This document shows, in pieces, positions 1 to 8,704 of a stretch of DNA of 64,000 nt; positions within the stretch are counted from its first letter, which is position 1; every line of letters starts with the position of its first letter. Under the pieces are notes generated by a model. It did no database searches and was not told where the DNA came from. It saw only the letters and a list, made by a program, of their open reading frames with translations. The translations under genes and the position numbers were made by a program. The DNA is taken from contig NZ_JACYMM010000010.1 in assembly GCF_020858115.1 (NCBI RefSeq), positions 124,001-188,000 on the forward strand, read 5' to 3'. The stretch is from Janthinobacterium sp. FW305-129. GTDB taxonomy: Bacteria > Pseudomonadota > Gammaproteobacteria > Burkholderiales > Burkholderiaceae_D.

Positions 1-489
1 GACGCGCGCATCAACATGATCTACGAAGGCACGAACACGATCCAGTCGCTGGATCTGCTGGGCCGCAAGATCCTCGGCGACAACGGCGCCAAGCTGCGCA
101 AGTTCGGCGAAAAGATCAAGGCCTTCGTCGAAGACAATGGCACCGATGAAGCGATGAGCGAATTCGTCACCCCACTGGGCGACCTGGGCGACAAAGTCAC
201 CAAGCTGACCATGGAAATCGGCATGAAGGCCTTCCAGAATCCTGACGAAGTGGGCGCGGCCTGCGTGCCTTACCTGCGCGTCGTCGGCCACATGATCTAT
301 AGCTACCTGTTCGCGCAGATGGCCAAGATCGCCCTCGAAAAAGAGTCCAGCGGCGACAAGTTTTATACCGCCAAACTGGCTACCGCACGTTTCTACTTCG
401 CCCGCTTGCAGCCTGAAACGGCAACCCTGATCCGTCAGGCGCGTTCCGGTTCGGCCAACCTGATGGCACTCGACGCAGACCTGTTCTAA
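1..489 (+). CDS. Acyl-CoA dehydrogenase, C-terminal part (5' end outside window)
   Basis: The frame is open from base 1, so only the last 162 or so residues are present. The motif IYEGTNTIQ near the start is the conserved acyl-CoA dehydrogenase segment whose Glu is the usual catalytic base and which contacts FAD. About 130 residues follow it, which matches the long subfamily carrying an extra C-terminal helical domain. The enzyme makes the first FAD-dependent oxidation of beta-oxidation. The stop is 14 bases before the hydroxyacyl-CoA dehydrogenase gene, so the two are very probably one operon. The family call is safe; chain-length preference cannot be read. Confidence 0.9.
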   Translation, partial: DARINMIYEGTNTIQSLDLLGRKILGDNGAKLRKFGEKIKAFVEDNGTDEAMSEFVTPLGDLGDKVTKLTMEIGMKAFQNPDEVGAACVPYLRVVGHMIYSYLFAQMAKIALEKESSGDKFYTAKLATARFYFARLQPETATLIRQARSGSANLMALDADLF

Positions 490-503
490 GACTTGAGGAA
501 AAT

Positions 504-2903
504 ATGACCAATTTCATCGTTAAAAAAGTAGCCGTCCTCGGCGCCGGCGTGATGGGCGCGCAAATCGCCGCCCATTGCATCAACGCGAAAGTGCCGGTCG
601 TGCTGTTCGACCTGCCGGCAAAGGAAGGTCCAAAGAATGGCATCGTGCTGCGCGCCATCGAGAACCTGAAAAAGCTGTCGCCTGCGCCGCTGGGCAACAA
701 GGATGACGCCGCGCTGATCCAGGTCGCCAACTACGAAGACAACCTGGACCTGCTGGCCGGTTGCGACCTGATCATCGAAGCCATCGCCGAGCGCATGGAC
801 TGGAAACACGACCTGTACCAGAAGGTGGCCCCGCACATCGGCCCGAACGCGATCTTCGCCTCGAATACCTCGGGCCTGTCGATCACCAAGCTGGCCGAAG
901 GCTTCGACGCCGACCTGAAATCGCGCTACTGCGGCGTGCACTTCTTCAATCCGCCGCGCTATATGCACCTGGTCGAAATCATCCCGACCGAGTTCACCAA
1001 GCCTGAAATCGCCGACCAGCTGGAAGGCTTCCTGACCACCACCCTGGGCAAGGGCGTGGTCCGCGCCAAGGACACGCCGAACTTCATCGCCAACCGCGTG
1101 GGCGTGTTCGGCATCCTGGCCATCGTGCACGAAGCCGAGAAATTCGGCCTGTCCGTGGACGTCGTCGATGACCTGACCGGCTCCAAGCTGGGCCGCGCCA
1201 AGTCGGGCACCTTCCGCACGGCGGACGTGGTCGGCCTGGATACCATGGGCCATGTGATCAAGACCATGCAGGACTACCTGCCGAACGACCCGTTCGCCGC
1301 CGTCTACAAGACGCCGGAAGTGCTGGCCAAGCTGGTGGAAAAAGGCGCGCTGGGCCAGAAGAGCGGCGCGGGCTTCTACAAGAAGGTCGGCAAGGAAATT
1401 CAACGCCTCGATTTCGCCACCGGTGAATACGTCGCTGGCGGCGCCAAGGCGGCCGACATCATCGCCCGCATCCTGAAAGAAAAGGATCCGGTCAAGAAGA
1501 TGAAGGCGCTGCGCGAATCGACCAATCCGCAAGGCCAGTTCCTGTGGGCGATCTTCCGCGACGCTTTCCATTACATCGCCATTCACCTCGACACCGTGGC
1601 CGACAATGCGCGCGACATCGACTTCGCCATGCGCTGGGGCTTCGGCTGGAACGTGGGCCCGTTTGAAACGTGGCAGGCATCGAACTGGCTGCAAGTGGCC
1701 AACTGGGTCAAGGAAGACATCGACGCCGGCCACGCGCTGTGCAGCGCGCCTTTGCCTGCCTGGGTATTCGAAGGCCCGGTCGCTGAAAAAGGCGGCGTGC
1801 ATACGCCGGAAGGTTCGTATTCCGCCGTATCGAACAGCTTCGTGCCCCGCTCGAGCCTGGCCGTGTATGACCGCCAGCCATTCCGCGCGCCCGTGCTGGG
1901 CAGCGGCGCCATCGACGGCAAGACCGCCGGCACCACCGTCTTTGAAGACGAATCCGTGCGCGTCTGGCATACGGGCGACGATGTGCTGATCATCTCGTTC
2001 AAGACCAAGATGCACGTGATCGGCGAAGGCGTCATCAATGGCCTGAAACTGGCATTGGCCGAAGCGGAAAAGAACTTCAAGGGCCTGGTGATCTGGCACG
2101 CCGACGCGGCCGAAGGCGGCGCCTTCTCGGCCGGCGCCGACCTGCAATCGGCCCTGCCGGCCTTCATGCAAGGCGGCGTGAAAGCCGTCGATCCGATCAT
2201 CGCCGAACTGCAGAACACCTTCATGTCGCTGAAATACGCGAACGTGCCGGTCATCGCCGCAGTGGCGGGCCTGGCACTGGGCGGCGGTTGCGAACTGGCG
2301 CTGCATGCATCGAAGCGCGTGGCCTCGATCGAGTCGTATATCGGCCTGGTGGAAGTGGGCGTAGGCCTGATTCCTGCCGGCGGCGGCTTGAAGGAAGCAG
2401 CGCAGCGCGCCTACAAGGAATCCAAGGGTAACGACATCCTGCAATTCCTGAAAACGGGCTTTACCAACGCAGCCACCGCCAACGTGTCGAAATCGGCGCT
2501 GGAAGCGAAAAAAATGGGCTACCTGAAGGAAGACGATGTGATCGTGTTCAACGCCTACGAGCTGCTGCACGTGGCCAAGGTCGAAGCGCGCGCCATGTTC
2601 GACGCGGGCTTCCGTCCGCAGCTGCCGTCGCTGATCCAGGTCACGGGCCGCTACGGCTGGGGCACCATCAAGGCGCAGCTGGTTAACATGCGCGACGGCG
2701 GCTTCATTTCGGCGCACGATTTCAAGCTGGGCGAGATGATCGCCGAGATCGTATCGGGCGGCGACGTGGACCAGGGCAGTTTCGTCAGCGAACAGTGGCT
2801 GCTGGATATGGAACGCAAGGCATTCCTGGAGCTGTTGAACCATCCGAAAACCCAGGAACGGATCATGGGCATGATGCAGACCGGTAAGCCGGTACGCAAC
2901 TAA
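504..2903 (+). CDS. 3-hydroxyacyl-CoA dehydrogenase / enoyl-CoA hydratase fusion
   Basis: This 799-residue protein has the NAD-binding domain first: GAGVMGAQIA near residue 12 is a Rossmann glycine loop. The 3-hydroxyacyl-CoA dehydrogenase C-terminal domains follow, then a crotonase domain in roughly residues 480-690 with AGLALGGGCELALHA. The order dehydrogenase-then-hydratase is that of the FadN type, not of E. coli FadB, where the hydratase comes first. It should hydrate enoyl-CoA and oxidise the hydroxyacyl-CoA. A Shine-Dalgarno (TTGAGGAAAAT) sits directly before the ATG. It belongs to the beta-oxidation operon with the flanking dehydrogenase, thioesterase and thiolase. Confidence 0.93.
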   Translation: MTNFIVKKVAVLGAGVMGAQIAAHCINAKVPVVLFDLPAKEGPKNGIVLRAIENLKKLSPAPLGNKDDAALIQVANYEDNLDLLAGCDLIIEAIAERMDWKHDLYQKVAPHIGPNAIFASNTSGLSITKLAEGFDADLKSRYCGVHFFNPPRYMHLVEIIPTEFTKPEIADQLEGFLTTTLGKGVVRAKDTPNFIANRVGVFGILAIVHEAEKFGLSVDVVDDLTGSKLGRAKSGTFRTADVVGLDTMGHVIKTMQDYLPNDPFAAVYKTPEVLAKLVEKGALGQKSGAGFYKKVGKEIQRLDFATGEYVAGGAKAADIIARILKEKDPVKKMKALRESTNPQGQFLWAIFRDAFHYIAIHLDTVADNARDIDFAMRWGFGWNVGPFETWQASNWLQVANWVKEDIDAGHALCSAPLPAWVFEGPVAEKGGVHTPEGSYSAVSNSFVPRSSLAVYDRQPFRAPVLGSGAIDGKTAGTTVFEDESVRVWHTGDDVLIISFKTKMHVIGEGVINGLKLALAEAEKNFKGLVIWHADAAEGGAFSAGADLQSALPAFMQGGVKAVDPIIAELQNTFMSLKYANVPVIAAVAGLALGGGCELALHASKRVASIESYIGLVEVGVGLIPAGGGLKEAAQRAYKESKGNDILQFLKTGFTNAATANVSKSALEAKKMGYLKEDDVIVFNAYELLHVAKVEARAMFDAGFRPQLPSLIQVTGRYGWGTIKAQLVNMRDGGFISAHDFKLGEMIAEIVSGGDVDQGSFVSEQWLLDMERKAFLELLNHPKTQERIMGMMQTGKPVRN

Positions 2904-2914
2904 GCACAGCGTCG

Positions 2915-3412
2915 ATGACGATCCTGTCCCTCGTATTTAAAGTACTGCTGCGCGTGAGGCCAAGCATGGTGTATGACCGTATCAAACAACAGATGATGGA
3001 CACCTTGCCCTTCGTGCGGCTGCTGGGGATCAGCATCGACGAGATCGGCGCCGGCACCGCGAAGGTGTCGCTGCCGGACGATCCCAAACTGCATAATCAC
3101 CTGGGCACGCAGCACGCGGGCGCCTTGTTTACCCTGGCCGAAACGGCGTCCGGCGCGGCCATGGCTGGCGGATTCGCCGAGCTGATACTGGGCTTGCGCC
3201 CGGTGGCCAAGGAGTCGCGTATCCAGTACCAGAAGGTGGCCCGAGGCGCGACGCGCGCCGAAGGCCGGGTACCGGGCGACCTGGCTGCTTTGAAGGCGCA
3301 GCTGGCGCAGGACGGCAAGGTGGCGTTTCCCGTGGCAGTCGATATCTTCGATGCCGAAGGCACGCTGGCGGCACAGGTGACGGTGGACTGGTATCTGTCG
3401 CAGAAGCGATAG
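2915..3412 (+). CDS. Hotdog-fold thioesterase (PaaI/DUF4442-like)
   Basis: This 165-residue protein contains the hotdog segment HNHLGTQHAGALFTLAETA, typical of PaaI/DUF4442 acyl-CoA thioesterases, around residues 50-70. It probably hydrolyses CoA thioesters that accumulate during beta-oxidation. It starts 11 bases after the dehydrogenase/hydratase stop, so it is in the same transcript. An internal ATG at 2966 (MVYDRIKQQ) is an alternative start that would drop a short hydrophobic leader. Substrate is unknown. Confidence 0.8.
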   Translation: MTILSLVFKVLLRVRPSMVYDRIKQQMMDTLPFVRLLGISIDEIGAGTAKVSLPDDPKLHNHLGTQHAGALFTLAETASGAAMAGGFAELILGLRPVAKESRIQYQKVARGATRAEGRVPGDLAALKAQLAQDGKVAFPVAVDIFDAEGTLAAQVTVDWYLSQKR

Positions 3413-3472
3413 GCCAGCATCCCGGACATTCGACAGAACACGAACCTCGTTCAACATCTTTGAAAGCATAAA

Positions 3473-4669
3473 ATGAGCAAACAACTTCAAGACGCCTACA
3501 TCGTCTCTGCAACCCGCACCCCGATCGGCAAGGCGCCGCGCGGCATGTTCAGAAACACCCGCCCGGACGACCTGCTGGTGCGCGTGCTGCAATCGGCCCT
3601 GGCGCAAGCGCCTGGCCTCGACCCGGCACTGATCACCGACGCCATCATCGGCTGCTCGTTCCCGGAAGCGGAACAAGGTTTTAATATTGCGCGTAACTCG
3701 GTGCTGCTGGCCGGCTTGCCGAAAACCGTCGGTGGCGTCACTGTCAACCGCTACTGCGCCTCGGGCATCACAGCCATCGCCATGGCGGCTGACCGCATCC
3801 GCGTGGGCGAAGCCGACGTCATGATCGCCGGCGGCATCGAGTCGATGTCGATGGTGCCGATGATGGGCCACCATCCATCGATGAACCTGGACATGTTCAG
3901 CGACGAGAACATCGGCATGGCCTACGGCATGGGCCTGACGGCCGAGAAAGTGGCGCAGCAATGGAAAGTGTCGCGCGAACAGCAGGACGCCTTCTCCGTT
4001 GAATCGCACCGCCGCGCCATCGCCGCGCAGCAAGCCGGTTTCTTCAAGGCGGAAACGACGCCAGTGGAAATCATCACGCGCACGCCGAACCTGGCTACCG
4101 GCCAGGTTGATGTGAGCCGCCGCACCGTCGACACGGACGAAGGCGCGCGCGCCGATTCGTCGATGGAGTCGCTGGCAAAACTGAAACCAGTGTTCGCCGC
4201 CAAGGGCACCGTCACGGCCGCCAACAGCTCGCAGATGTCCGACGGCGCCGGTGCGCTGCTGATCGTCAGCGAAAAAATCCTGCGTGAGCATAACCTGACC
4301 CCGCTGGCGAAATTCTCCTCGTTCGCCGTGCGCGGCGTGCCGCCGGAAATCATGGGCATCGGTCCGAAATTCGCCATCCCAGCCGCCTGCGCCGCCGCCG
4401 GCATCACGCAAGACCAGCTGGACTGGATCGAGCTGAACGAAGCGTTTGCCGCACAAGCATTGGCTGTCATCGGCGACCTGGGCCTGGATCCATCGAAGGT
4501 CAATCCGATGGGCGGCGCGATCGCCCTGGGCCACCCGCTGGGCGCCACCGGTGCCATCCGCGCCGCCACCGTGATCCACGCACTGCAGCGCACCAAGCAG
4601 AAGTACGGCATGGTGACGATGTGCGTGGGCGCCGGCATGGGCGCGGCCGGAATTTTTGAACGCGTCTAA
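3473..4669 (+). CDS. Acetyl-CoA C-acyltransferase (thiolase)
   Basis: The 398-residue protein has all thiolase landmarks: nucleophilic Cys95 in NRYCASGITAIA, the HPLGATGA histidine loop near residue 350, and the C-terminal MCVGAGMGAAGIFE with the second active-site Cys. It cleaves 3-ketoacyl-CoA to acetyl-CoA and a shortened acyl-CoA, the last step of beta-oxidation. It lies 60 bases after the thioesterase and ends the main operon before a hairpin at about 4695-4725. Degradative function is inferred from the neighbours; a biosynthetic acetyl-CoA acetyltransferase would look similar. Confidence 0.93.
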   Translation: MSKQLQDAYIVSATRTPIGKAPRGMFRNTRPDDLLVRVLQSALAQAPGLDPALITDAIIGCSFPEAEQGFNIARNSVLLAGLPKTVGGVTVNRYCASGITAIAMAADRIRVGEADVMIAGGIESMSMVPMMGHHPSMNLDMFSDENIGMAYGMGLTAEKVAQQWKVSREQQDAFSVESHRRAIAAQQAGFFKAETTPVEIITRTPNLATGQVDVSRRTVDTDEGARADSSMESLAKLKPVFAAKGTVTAANSSQMSDGAGALLIVSEKILREHNLTPLAKFSSFAVRGVPPEIMGIGPKFAIPAACAAAGITQDQLDWIELNEAFAAQALAVIGDLGLDPSKVNPMGGAIALGHPLGATGAIRAATVIHALQRTKQKYGMVTMCVGAGMGAAGIFERV

Positions 4670-4694
4670 GTTCGATGGGCTAAAGTAGTACAAC

Positions 4695-4726
4695 AGGGCG
4701 CTGCGGGATTACCCCGGCGCCCTTTA
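4695..4726 (+). terminator. Rho-independent terminator after thiolase
   Basis: Stem AGGGCGC (4695-4701) pairs with GCGCCCT (4717-4723), and an inner CGGG/CCCG pair extends it. A short T run follows. The weak T-tract suggests partial termination before the next enoyl-CoA hydratase gene. Confidence 0.6.
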
Positions 4727-4742
4727 TCATTCTGGAGACGAC

Positions 4743-5522
4743 ATGGATATTTTGTGCAGCAAGAGCGAGGGCATTCTGACCCTGGAATTCAACCGCCTGG
4801 AACGCAAGAATGCGATCACGGGCGCCATGTATCAGACCCTGGCCGATGCGCTGGTGGCGGCCGAGACGGACGACGATGTGCGCGCCATCCTGATCTGCGG
4901 CAAGCGCGAGATTTTCACGGCTGGCAACGACCTTGATGACTTCATGAAGACGGCGCGCCCGAAGGATGGCTCGCTCGACCATGACCGTCCCGTGTTCCAG
5001 TTCATGCGCGCCCTGTACGGCAGCAGCAAGCCCGTGGTGGCGGCTGTGTCAGGCCCCGCCATCGGCATCGGCACGACCTTGCTGATGCACTGCGACCTCG
5101 TCTACGCAGCCGACAATGCCAGCTTCTCGATGCCGTTCACGCAGCTGGGCCTGTGCCCGGAATTCGGCTCCAGCCTGCTGCTCACGCAACTGGCTGGCTA
5201 CCCGCGCGCGGCGGAGAAGCTGATGCTGGGCGAAGCATTCCCCGCCAGCGAAGCGCTGGAAATGGGCCTCGTGTCGAAAGTCGTGCCCCTGTACGACCTG
5301 ATGACGTTCGCGCAAGGCCAGGCCGCCAAGCTGGTGGCATTGCCAGCCGCCTCCATCCGCGCCACCAAGCGATTGATGAAGCAAAGCCGCATGGAACCGA
5401 TGAAGGCCGCTATCGCCGACGAAAACAAGCTGTTCAGTGCCATGCTGGGCGGCGCCGAAGCGAAGGAAGCGTTTACGGCCTTCTTTGAAAAGCGCAAGCC
5501 GGATTTCAAGCAGTTCGCATGA
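4743..5522 (+). CDS. Enoyl-CoA hydratase/isomerase family protein
   Basis: This 259-residue protein has the usual single-domain crotonase length. Oxyanion-hole regions are visible as FTAGNDLDDF and VSGPAIGIGTTLL. It hydrates enoyl-CoA or isomerises related thioesters. A CTGGAGACGAC ribosome site precedes the ATG. It lies 73 bases beyond the thiolase and behind a hairpin, so it may be partly independent of the operon. The position where hydratases keep a second catalytic Glu reads FGSSLLL with a preceding Glu, so hydratase rather than pure isomerase activity is plausible but not proven. Confidence 0.88.
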   Translation: MDILCSKSEGILTLEFNRLERKNAITGAMYQTLADALVAAETDDDVRAILICGKREIFTAGNDLDDFMKTARPKDGSLDHDRPVFQFMRALYGSSKPVVAAVSGPAIGIGTTLLMHCDLVYAADNASFSMPFTQLGLCPEFGSSLLLTQLAGYPRAAEKLMLGEAFPASEALEMGLVSKVVPLYDLMTFAQGQAAKLVALPAASIRATKRLMKQSRMEPMKAAIADENKLFSAMLGGAEAKEAFTAFFEKRKPDFKQFA

Positions 5523-5622
5523 TTTTGAATTATGTGGATAAAGATCTATTTTTTAGTGTTTCATAATTTTTAGATCGCGTATTGATGAAGTGGCATTTCA
5601 TCAATACGCCATTCTATAAATT

Positions 5623-6207
5623 TCAATCAAGTGTTGCAAAATTATTATTATATTTGCTTATCTTATTTCGGATAATTTCAATTGGCGGATCTTGTGAGAC
5701 AAATTTTTCTTTATCAAATGCTTTAACAAAAAATTCTTTTGCTAGCGCTTCAGGTACCAATGCAGTTGAGTGCCATATGTGACGCCATACATTTAACTCG
5801 GCAAGTGTTTCTATAACATATACAGGTGCACTCATTGCTTCGCGCAATCCTTTGGCTGTCGAAGTACCATTTAATGGTCTAGGTGCTCTAACTTCTTCAC
5901 CTTCCTCATCCCAACCGATCCAGTGACTGTAAAATCCAGTGGCTCGATTAGGGAGGGAGTGAAATTCGTAATAAGCGCAGCTTTGTAGAGGCATGCGACT
6001 TTGACATATCTTTCGCATTACTCTTAATGAAACCTTGCCGAACTCATCCTTTGGAAGCCCTTTAAGGGTTTCTCTGAAATGATGATAGCTTTGATAGCCA
6101 AGTGCAGTCGCACGCACATTTAGCATCTTGCAATGCGACAAGTTGGAGTTGGATTTATCTTCGAGGTATTTAAATGCTTTGAGGACTGATTCGATACTAA
6201 ACATCAC
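5623..6207 (-). CDS. Hypothetical protein in AT-rich patch
   Basis: This 194-residue protein is one I do not recognise. It has no signal peptide or membrane segment. The N-terminus is basic and helical, and the C-terminal part carries several Trp and His. Its composition (many Lys, Asn, Ile codons and A/T third positions) contrasts sharply with both neighbours, so it was probably acquired by transfer. It is flanked by AT-rich non-coding DNA on both sides and stands alone. The start at 6207 is the first ATG; ATAGGAGTATGTG on the coding strand offers a ribosome site just upstream. Confidence 0.6.
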   Translation of the reverse strand: MMFSIESVLKAFKYLEDKSNSNLSHCKMLNVRATALGYQSYHHFRETLKGLPKDEFGKVSLRVMRKICQSRMPLQSCAYYEFHSLPNRATGFYSHWIGWDEEGEEVRAPRPLNGTSTAKGLREAMSAPVYVIETLAELNVWRHIWHSTALVPEALAKEFFVKAFDKEKFVSQDPPIEIIRNKISKYNNNFATLD

Positions 6208-6587
6208 ATACTCCTAATAGGGGAGCCGCTGAAATTATTATTTTCAGTAAGCATGCTGCTTGCTATTTTCGGCAATTAAGATTGTATGTGCAATTAGTTT
6301 TGCAGGCGATTTTTCCCTTGCAGCAGGGTGGTAATCGTAGACCTACGATGATTCTACAACATGTATCCAGAAATGTGTTCTATTTTTATGAGTGTTTTTA
6401 TCGTGGTGATCGTATGCCTCTGTGTCAGTGAGAGTTGTTTGCGGTGAGGATACTTAGGGAGGTGCGAATTCGTACCAGCCTTGCCACCGCTGTTGCTGAA
6501 CGTGAGTATGCATTTTGGGCGCATGAATAGGTGCGACGGTGAGGCATATTCATGCCCTGTCAACTTATTATGCGTGTGATAGTTTAG
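6208..6587. other. AT-rich intergenic stretch
   Basis: About 380 bases without a credible gene. One inverted repeat is visible, GCATGAATA (6521-6529) against TATTCATGC (6547-6555). A 69-codon minus-strand frame at 6354-6563 has no convincing start and no recognisable features. The stretch shares the low GC of the adjacent hypothetical gene. Confidence 0.5.
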
Positions 6588-7202
6588 TCAAAGATTTAGA
6601 GTGGATACTCGCGCTTGTGTGTGCATACCCGCAAAAATCAGGCCAACCGAGGCATGCCAGGCTGTCTCGCTGGCCGGCCGGCCAGCCAGCGCATAGCCGT
6701 GCAGGAAATCGACGATGGCGTCGCGGCCACGCAGCTGGATATTTTGCGGCAGATCAAGGTCCTCCAGGGCCAGCTCGAACAGCGCCGTAAAGCGCTCGGC
6801 CACATCGGCTTGCTCCACCAGCCCGCGCGCCATCAGGCGCACGAAATACGGCGTGGCGCTGACCAGTTCCAGGTACAGCGCGCACAGCGCCAGCAGGCGG
6901 CGCTGGGGCGTTTGGCGCCGCGTAAATGGCGGCTGGCGCGGATCGAGCGCGGCAAAACGCTGCGCCATCAAGGCCAGCAGCAATTCCTCCTTTCCCGCGT
7001 AATAGTGATACACGGCCATGGCATCGACGCCCAGGCGCTGCGCCAGCGCGCGCATGGAAAAGGCCTCGCCTTGCTCTTCCAGCAGGGCCAGTGCCGCCTG
7101 CAGGATGACGGCGTTGTCCAGTGCAGGCAGGGCGCGGCGCGGACGGCCAGGGCGGCGTGCCAGATCGGGTACAGCTTGAAGTTTTTGGGATTTCATGGGC
7201 AT
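6588..7202 (-). CDS. TetR/AcrR family transcriptional regulator
   Basis: The protein is about 204 residues from the chosen start MPMKSQKL. An N-terminal TetR helix-turn-helix is clear in RALAQRLGVDAMAVYHYYAG, followed by a C-terminal ligand-binding region. I placed the start at 7202 because a longer frame to 7250 would run through the operator and into the divergent gene. It is transcribed away from the reductase gene at 7238, with a perfect palindrome between them, so it most likely represses itself and the reductase. The ligand is unknown. Confidence 0.88.
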   Translation of the reverse strand: MPMKSQKLQAVPDLARRPGRPRRALPALDNAVILQAALALLEEQGEAFSMRALAQRLGVDAMAVYHYYAGKEELLLALMAQRFAALDPRQPPFTRRQTPQRRLLALCALYLELVSATPYFVRLMARGLVEQADVAERFTALFELALEDLDLPQNIQLRGRDAIVDFLHGYALAGRPASETAWHASVGLIFAGMHTQARVSTLNL

Positions 7203-7222
7203 AATTCTACACCGTAGAATTA
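7202..7222. promoter_or_regulatory. TetR-type operator palindrome
   Basis: A perfect 9-base inverted repeat with a 3-base centre: TAATTCTAC-ACC-GTAGAATTA. The shape and the TCTAC/GTAGA core match common TetR-family operators. It lies between the divergent TetR and reductase genes and overlaps the regulator's start codon, which suggests autorepression. Confidence 0.8.
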
Positions 7223-7237
7223 ATTGAAGGAACATCC

Positions 7238-7765
7238 ATGCAAAAACCATTCGTCAGCGTTTTTCTCGGCATCAGCATCGACGGCTGCATCGCGGGAGAA
7301 AACGGCGACCTGTCCTGGCTGGCTGAGCTGGCGCCCGATACGCCCGACGCTACCGGCTACACGGCCTTGATGGCGCAAGTCGATACCTTGCTGATCGGCC
7401 GCACCACGTATGACGCCTTGCTGGGTTTTGAGCCGTGGCCGTATGCGGGCAAGCGCGTGGTGGTCTTGAGCCACCGCGACTTCGCGCCGCGCCATGGCGA
7501 GCAGCGCCGCGAAGGGAGCGTGCGGGAAGTGCTGCGGGAGCTGGCAGAGGAGGGGTGCCGCCACGTGTATCTGGACGGCGGTGCCGTCATCCGTGCCGGC
7601 TTGCGCGAAGGCGCCATCGACAGTGTCACCTTGTCCGTGCTGCCCGTGGTGCTGGGACGCGGCGTGCGCCTGTTCGAGAACGGCTTGCCACGCAGCGACT
7701 GGCGCCTGGACGGCACGCGCCAGCTGCCCAGCGGCGTGGTGCAGCTGCGCTATGGAAAACGTTAA
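7238..7765 (+). CDS. Dihydrofolate reductase family protein (RibD C-terminal type)
   Basis: This 175-residue protein begins with FLGISIDGCIAGENGDLSWL, the RibD-C/DHFR-like fold start. TLLIGRTTYDALLGFEPWPY is the NADPH-side motif of the family. It is probably an NADPH-dependent reductase of unknown substrate. A GAAGGAACATCC ribosome site precedes the ATG. The divergent TetR gene and shared operator point to inducible expression, perhaps by a xenobiotic. It ends 4 bases inside the converging phosphoesterase gene. Confidence 0.85.
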   Translation: MQKPFVSVFLGISIDGCIAGENGDLSWLAELAPDTPDATGYTALMAQVDTLLIGRTTYDALLGFEPWPYAGKRVVVLSHRDFAPRHGEQRREGSVREVLRELAEEGCRHVYLDGGAVIRAGLREGAIDSVTLSVLPVVLGRGVRLFENGLPRSDWRLDGTRQLPSGVVQLRYGKR

Positions 7766-8565
7766 GCCGCGCTGGCCAGGTCGACGATGAAGCCTGTGTC
7801 AAAACGTTCGTTCTCGGGCGTGCCATCTGGCCGCCTGTAGCCGCAGGGGTTGCACACGACGCGGCACTCCTGGATGCGGTAGTCGAGCGAGGCATGCATG
7901 TGGCCATGCACCCACAGGTCGGCTTGCGCCACCAGCGCATCGAGCTGCGAGGCGAAGGCGGGCGAACCCAGGTTCGTCGCATATTGCGCTTCCACCGACA
8001 GCATCGATGGCGCCATGTGCGTGATGACGACCGTCTTGCCATCGAACGGTTGCGCCAGCTGCCGTTCCAGCCACGAGCGGTGCTGCGCGTGCAGCTGCGC
8101 CGTGTCGCTGGCGCACAGCAGGCGCGGCGCGTCGCCGCCCGTACTGATGCGCTTGTAGTCGGGCATGTAGGCTTGCGCGGCGTTGAGCGCTTCTTCCCGG
8201 CGCTCGGCGCCGAACAGCAGAAAATCCGTCCACAGCGTGACGCCGAGGAAGCGCACGCCATCGAGCGTCACGGTGTCGCCGTCGAGCAGGCGGATGTTGG
8301 CGCCGTGCGCATTGGCGCTGGCGCAGGCGTCGCGCAAGGCGTCTTGCATCTGTTCGAGCTGGTGGCCATACCCCTCGTGGTTGCCGTGCACGTACAGTAC
8401 GGGCAGGGCGCCGAAGGTGCGCGCGGCCCAGGCGATGGCGTTGCTGCCCGTGTCGATGTCACCGGCCAGGATCACCACGTCGGGGCGGCTGGCGGCAAGG
8501 TCGATGGCGGGCGTATCTTCACCCCACACTTCCAGGTGCAGGTCGGACAGGATCAGCAAACGCAT
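7762..8565 (-). CDS. Metallophosphoesterase (paralog A)
   Basis: This 267-residue protein carries the full calcineurin-type metal-binding set: SDLHLE (residues 7-12), AGDID, GNHEGYGH, THMAP and the C-terminal GHMHAS. No signal peptide, so it is cytoplasmic. It is a phosphoesterase of unknown substrate. It is a close paralog of the gene at 10085-10888, same length and with long identical stretches. It converges on the reductase gene with a 4-base overlap. Confidence 0.9.
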   Translation of the reverse strand: MRLLILSDLHLEVWGEDTPAIDLAASRPDVVILAGDIDTGSNAIAWAARTFGALPVLYVHGNHEGYGHQLEQMQDALRDACASANAHGANIRLLDGDTVTLDGVRFLGVTLWTDFLLFGAERREEALNAAQAYMPDYKRISTGGDAPRLLCASDTAQLHAQHRSWLERQLAQPFDGKTVVITHMAPSMLSVEAQYATNLGSPAFASQLDALVAQADLWVHGHMHASLDYRIQECRVVCNPCGYRRPDGTPENERFDTGFIVDLASAA

Positions 8566-8704
8566 GGCAATAAGGCGACTAGGCGCGCGGCAGTCTATGG
8601 GCCTCTATCGTAGCGCAAGTCGCCGCGTCCGTCCGCTTGACCGCGCGGGGGGCGCGACGTTACTCTGTGGCATTGATTCATACCGCCTATTTTCCTGGAG
8701 CCGC

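Noticed and set aside
486..2843. 785-codon open frame on the minus strand opposite the dehydrogenase/hydratase gene
   Set aside because: Antisense shadow of a high-GC gene; His/Arg/Gln-rich with no domains, while the plus-strand frame is a clear enzyme.
6354..6563. 69-codon minus-strand frame in the AT-rich patch
   Set aside because: No ribosome site and no recognisable features; chance length is likely in non-coding DNA.
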